Assembly: GCA_030063045.1 (NCBI GenBank)
Contig: JAQSEB010000200.1
Span: 434,001-498,000 of the forward strand
Source: Pratylenchus scribneri
Lineage: Eukaryota; Nematoda; Chromadorea; Rhabditida; Pratylenchidae
Direction: 5' to 3'
DNA length: 64,000 bases
Shown here: positions 62,297-64,000 of the stretch, one piece after another
Position numbering within the stretch: position 1 is the first letter of the stretch
How the letters are laid out: every line of letters begins with the position of its first letter
Made by a program: the position numbers and the translations under genes
Notes under the pieces: generated by a model
What the model saw: only the letters and a program-made list of their open reading frames with translations
Told to the model about the DNA's origin: nothing
Database searches by the model: none

Positions 62297-64000
62297 ATGG
62301 GCCTCATTGGGTGGACTCGTGCCCGGAAAAAATTGGTGAATGGCAATGGAAATAGCATAGTCCCAACAATAATGGTCACCGACGCCGACACAATGCCGAA
62401 GAATATTCCGGTATTATGTGGGGGAGGAGTAGAAGAAAGCAATGATGTGAGTGATGCTTCTTCATCCGAAACAATTCGGTAATTAATGAATTAATTTAAA
62501 TGTAAATAAATTAATTAAACAAAGGTCCCCCCTTTGCCCCTTTATTCACTCTTCGTCGATCACCGATAAGATTAATTTCCCTTCCGACCCACAAAATCAA
62601 TTCTAATTCAATTCTTCCATTTTGCCTTTAACCCAACAGAATCAATAAATTCTAGGCCATTTTTCCAATATTTTTATTGCAAATTTGTCTTGAAAATATG
62701 GGAATTTATTTCGAATTTCTTAACAACTTTGACGGACAAAAATGAAAAGCAAACATTGTCCATCGACTTTTGCTCAAAGGGTGGGGGAAGGAAATGACAT
62801 TGATTTGTTTGCTCGGATTATTCACCCTTCGGCCCATTCAATAGTTCCATTTCCAATCATTTTTGCCTGCTGGGTCTTTTTTCCAATCCCAATACCATAC
62901 TTTATTTCCTCTCATTTTGAACATTTAAGTATTTGCATAATTCATTCCACACATTTCCCTCTCAATTCCCGTATTTACCATCAAAACAATCTAAATTTAA
63001 TCTTTTTATCATTTTCACTTTCCATCCATTTACCTTTTCCCATTTAAAGTATCAGCCAAAGTCCGGCCCAACAACCATCTCCTCCAATTCCCATGGAACA
63101 ACAACAACAAAATCATATGGAAATCGTTAATCAGCATTCCCCATCAATTATTTATGATTTGGAAGCACAAAATGTGATTCCCAATCCTCCTTCGTCCTCA
63201 AATGAGGTCACAGAAGGACAAAAAAGTGGCAGAATGTCCAAAAAAGGTCTTCCTGTCACCGAAATTGCCACTAATTTTGCGTGTATTTTGATTGCCGGTT
63301 GGAATTGACACAAAATCCTCTTTGATTGAATATTCCCCTTGTTAGGATTGGCCATTGAAGCGCTTCTTCGCCTCATTGGCCCATATCGGCGTGGATTCTT
63401 TTGCGACGATGATTCAATTCGTTTGCCATATAAAACCGGCACTGTTCCTGTTTGGTTTCTCCTTTTCTATTGTTTGGCGGTGACCGGAATTGCGGTAGGA
63501 AGAAAAACAAAAAATGCAAATTTATTTGTCCATTTTTAGTTCATTTTGGGTGAATATTTGCGTTTGACCAACCCAAAAACGGCTAATGAAAGAATTAGTG
63601 AATTTGAGGAGGGCGAATCATTGCGTGTTCGTTTGCTAATCCGTTGGGTCTTTTTCCATGGTCAATTCCATTCATCCATTTGACCCATCCATTTCCATTA
63701 TTAGGCTATTTCCTCATTGCTTTTGTGACCACCCTAATTTTCACTTCAATGGCCAAATTCCCTGTTGGTCGTCTTCGGCCTCATTTCATCGATATTTGCC
63801 GTCCTTCAATTCAAAATCAAAGCGAGGCAGAGTTTTGTTCATTTTTGACCAATCAACATCGATATATCGAGCAATACCAATGCACAAGCGGTGTTCGTCC
63901 TTCCCTCATTTCCGAGGCTCGCCTCAGCTTTTTCAGCGGCCATTCCAGTTTGGCAATGTGCGCGGCCATTTTCACTTCAGTCCATCAATTCATTTCCACC
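62297..64000 (+). CDS. PAP2-family lipid phosphate phosphatase, 5' part (runs off window)
   Basis: Exons 62297-62478, 63050-63297, 63346-63494, 63540-63660 and 63705 to the window end join in phase. The N-terminal cytoplasmic region is polar, Ser- and Gln-rich (EQQQQNHMEIVNQ). Membrane helices follow (ATNFACILIAGLAIEALL, VPVWFLLFYCLAVTGIA, GYFLIAFVTTLIFTSM). The first phosphatase motif is KFPVGRLRPHF (KxxxxxxRP type) and the second SGHSSLAM; the third motif would lie beyond the window. Such enzymes remove phosphate from lysophosphatidate, sphingosine-1-phosphate or phosphatidate at the plasma membrane. The long N-terminal extension and the 571-nt first intron are unusual; the ATG at 62297 is tentative. 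Confidence 0.9.

Overview
The window is nuclear DNA of a nematode. The evidence is: many-exon genes with mostly 35-60 nt introns ending in a TTTCAG-like acceptor; a col-type cuticle collagen and a transthyretin-like secreted protein; and recognisable homologues of cog-1, mep-1, egl-10, phg-1, pah-1, tct-1 and csa-1. Four of about 157 introns I could place are GC-AG. That fraction, with homopolymer G/C runs in an otherwise AT-rich background, would fit a tylenchid plant parasite such as a cyst nematode; this is inference, not shown.

Layout from left to right. 0-5 kb: a small unknown gene, a single-pass membrane protein, the C-terminal part of an Integrator subunit 10-like gene beside a minisatellite, and a transthyretin-like secreted protein. 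5-16 kb: an NKX6/cog-1 homeobox gene on the minus strand, with a 2.4 kb intron splitting the homeodomain, followed by about 6.4 kb with no supported gene. 16-25 kb: a hAT-like MITE inserted just upstream of a GAS1/phg-1-like GPI-anchored protein gene; an SLC17 anion transporter; a secreted Cys-rich protein; and a 13-exon cuticle collagen. 25-33 kb: a 0.5 kb foldback element, then a plasma-membrane Ca2+ ATPase, a small membrane protein and a WD40 protein in close tandem (candidate operon). 33-41 kb: a secreted peptide-like gene, mep-1 (with a MITE inside one of its introns), ribosomal protein P0 and TCTP. 41-50 kb: a CIP2A-like gene, phenylalanine hydroxylase (pah-1) with a 26-bp minisatellite in an intron, and a secreted Pro/Ser-rich Cys-motif protein. 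50-64 kb: a 3.2 kb stretch without a supported gene, egl-10 (R7 RGS), an unknown eight-exon gene, csa-1/ERCC8, a FIS1 homologue and the 5' part of a PAP2 lipid phosphatase gene.

Most gene models were built by hand by joining exons at GT-AG or GC-AG sites and checking that the reading phase carries through to a stop. Complete models with consistent phase: TTL, cog-1, phg-1-like, SLC17, secreted 166 aa, collagen, PMCA, WD40, P0, TCTP, CIP2A-like, PAH, secreted 337 aa, egl-10, the 365 aa unknown, csa-1 and fis. The genes are mostly unrelated housekeeping, neuronal and cuticle functions; no pathway-level cluster is evident. No rRNA, tRNA or CRISPR array was recognised.
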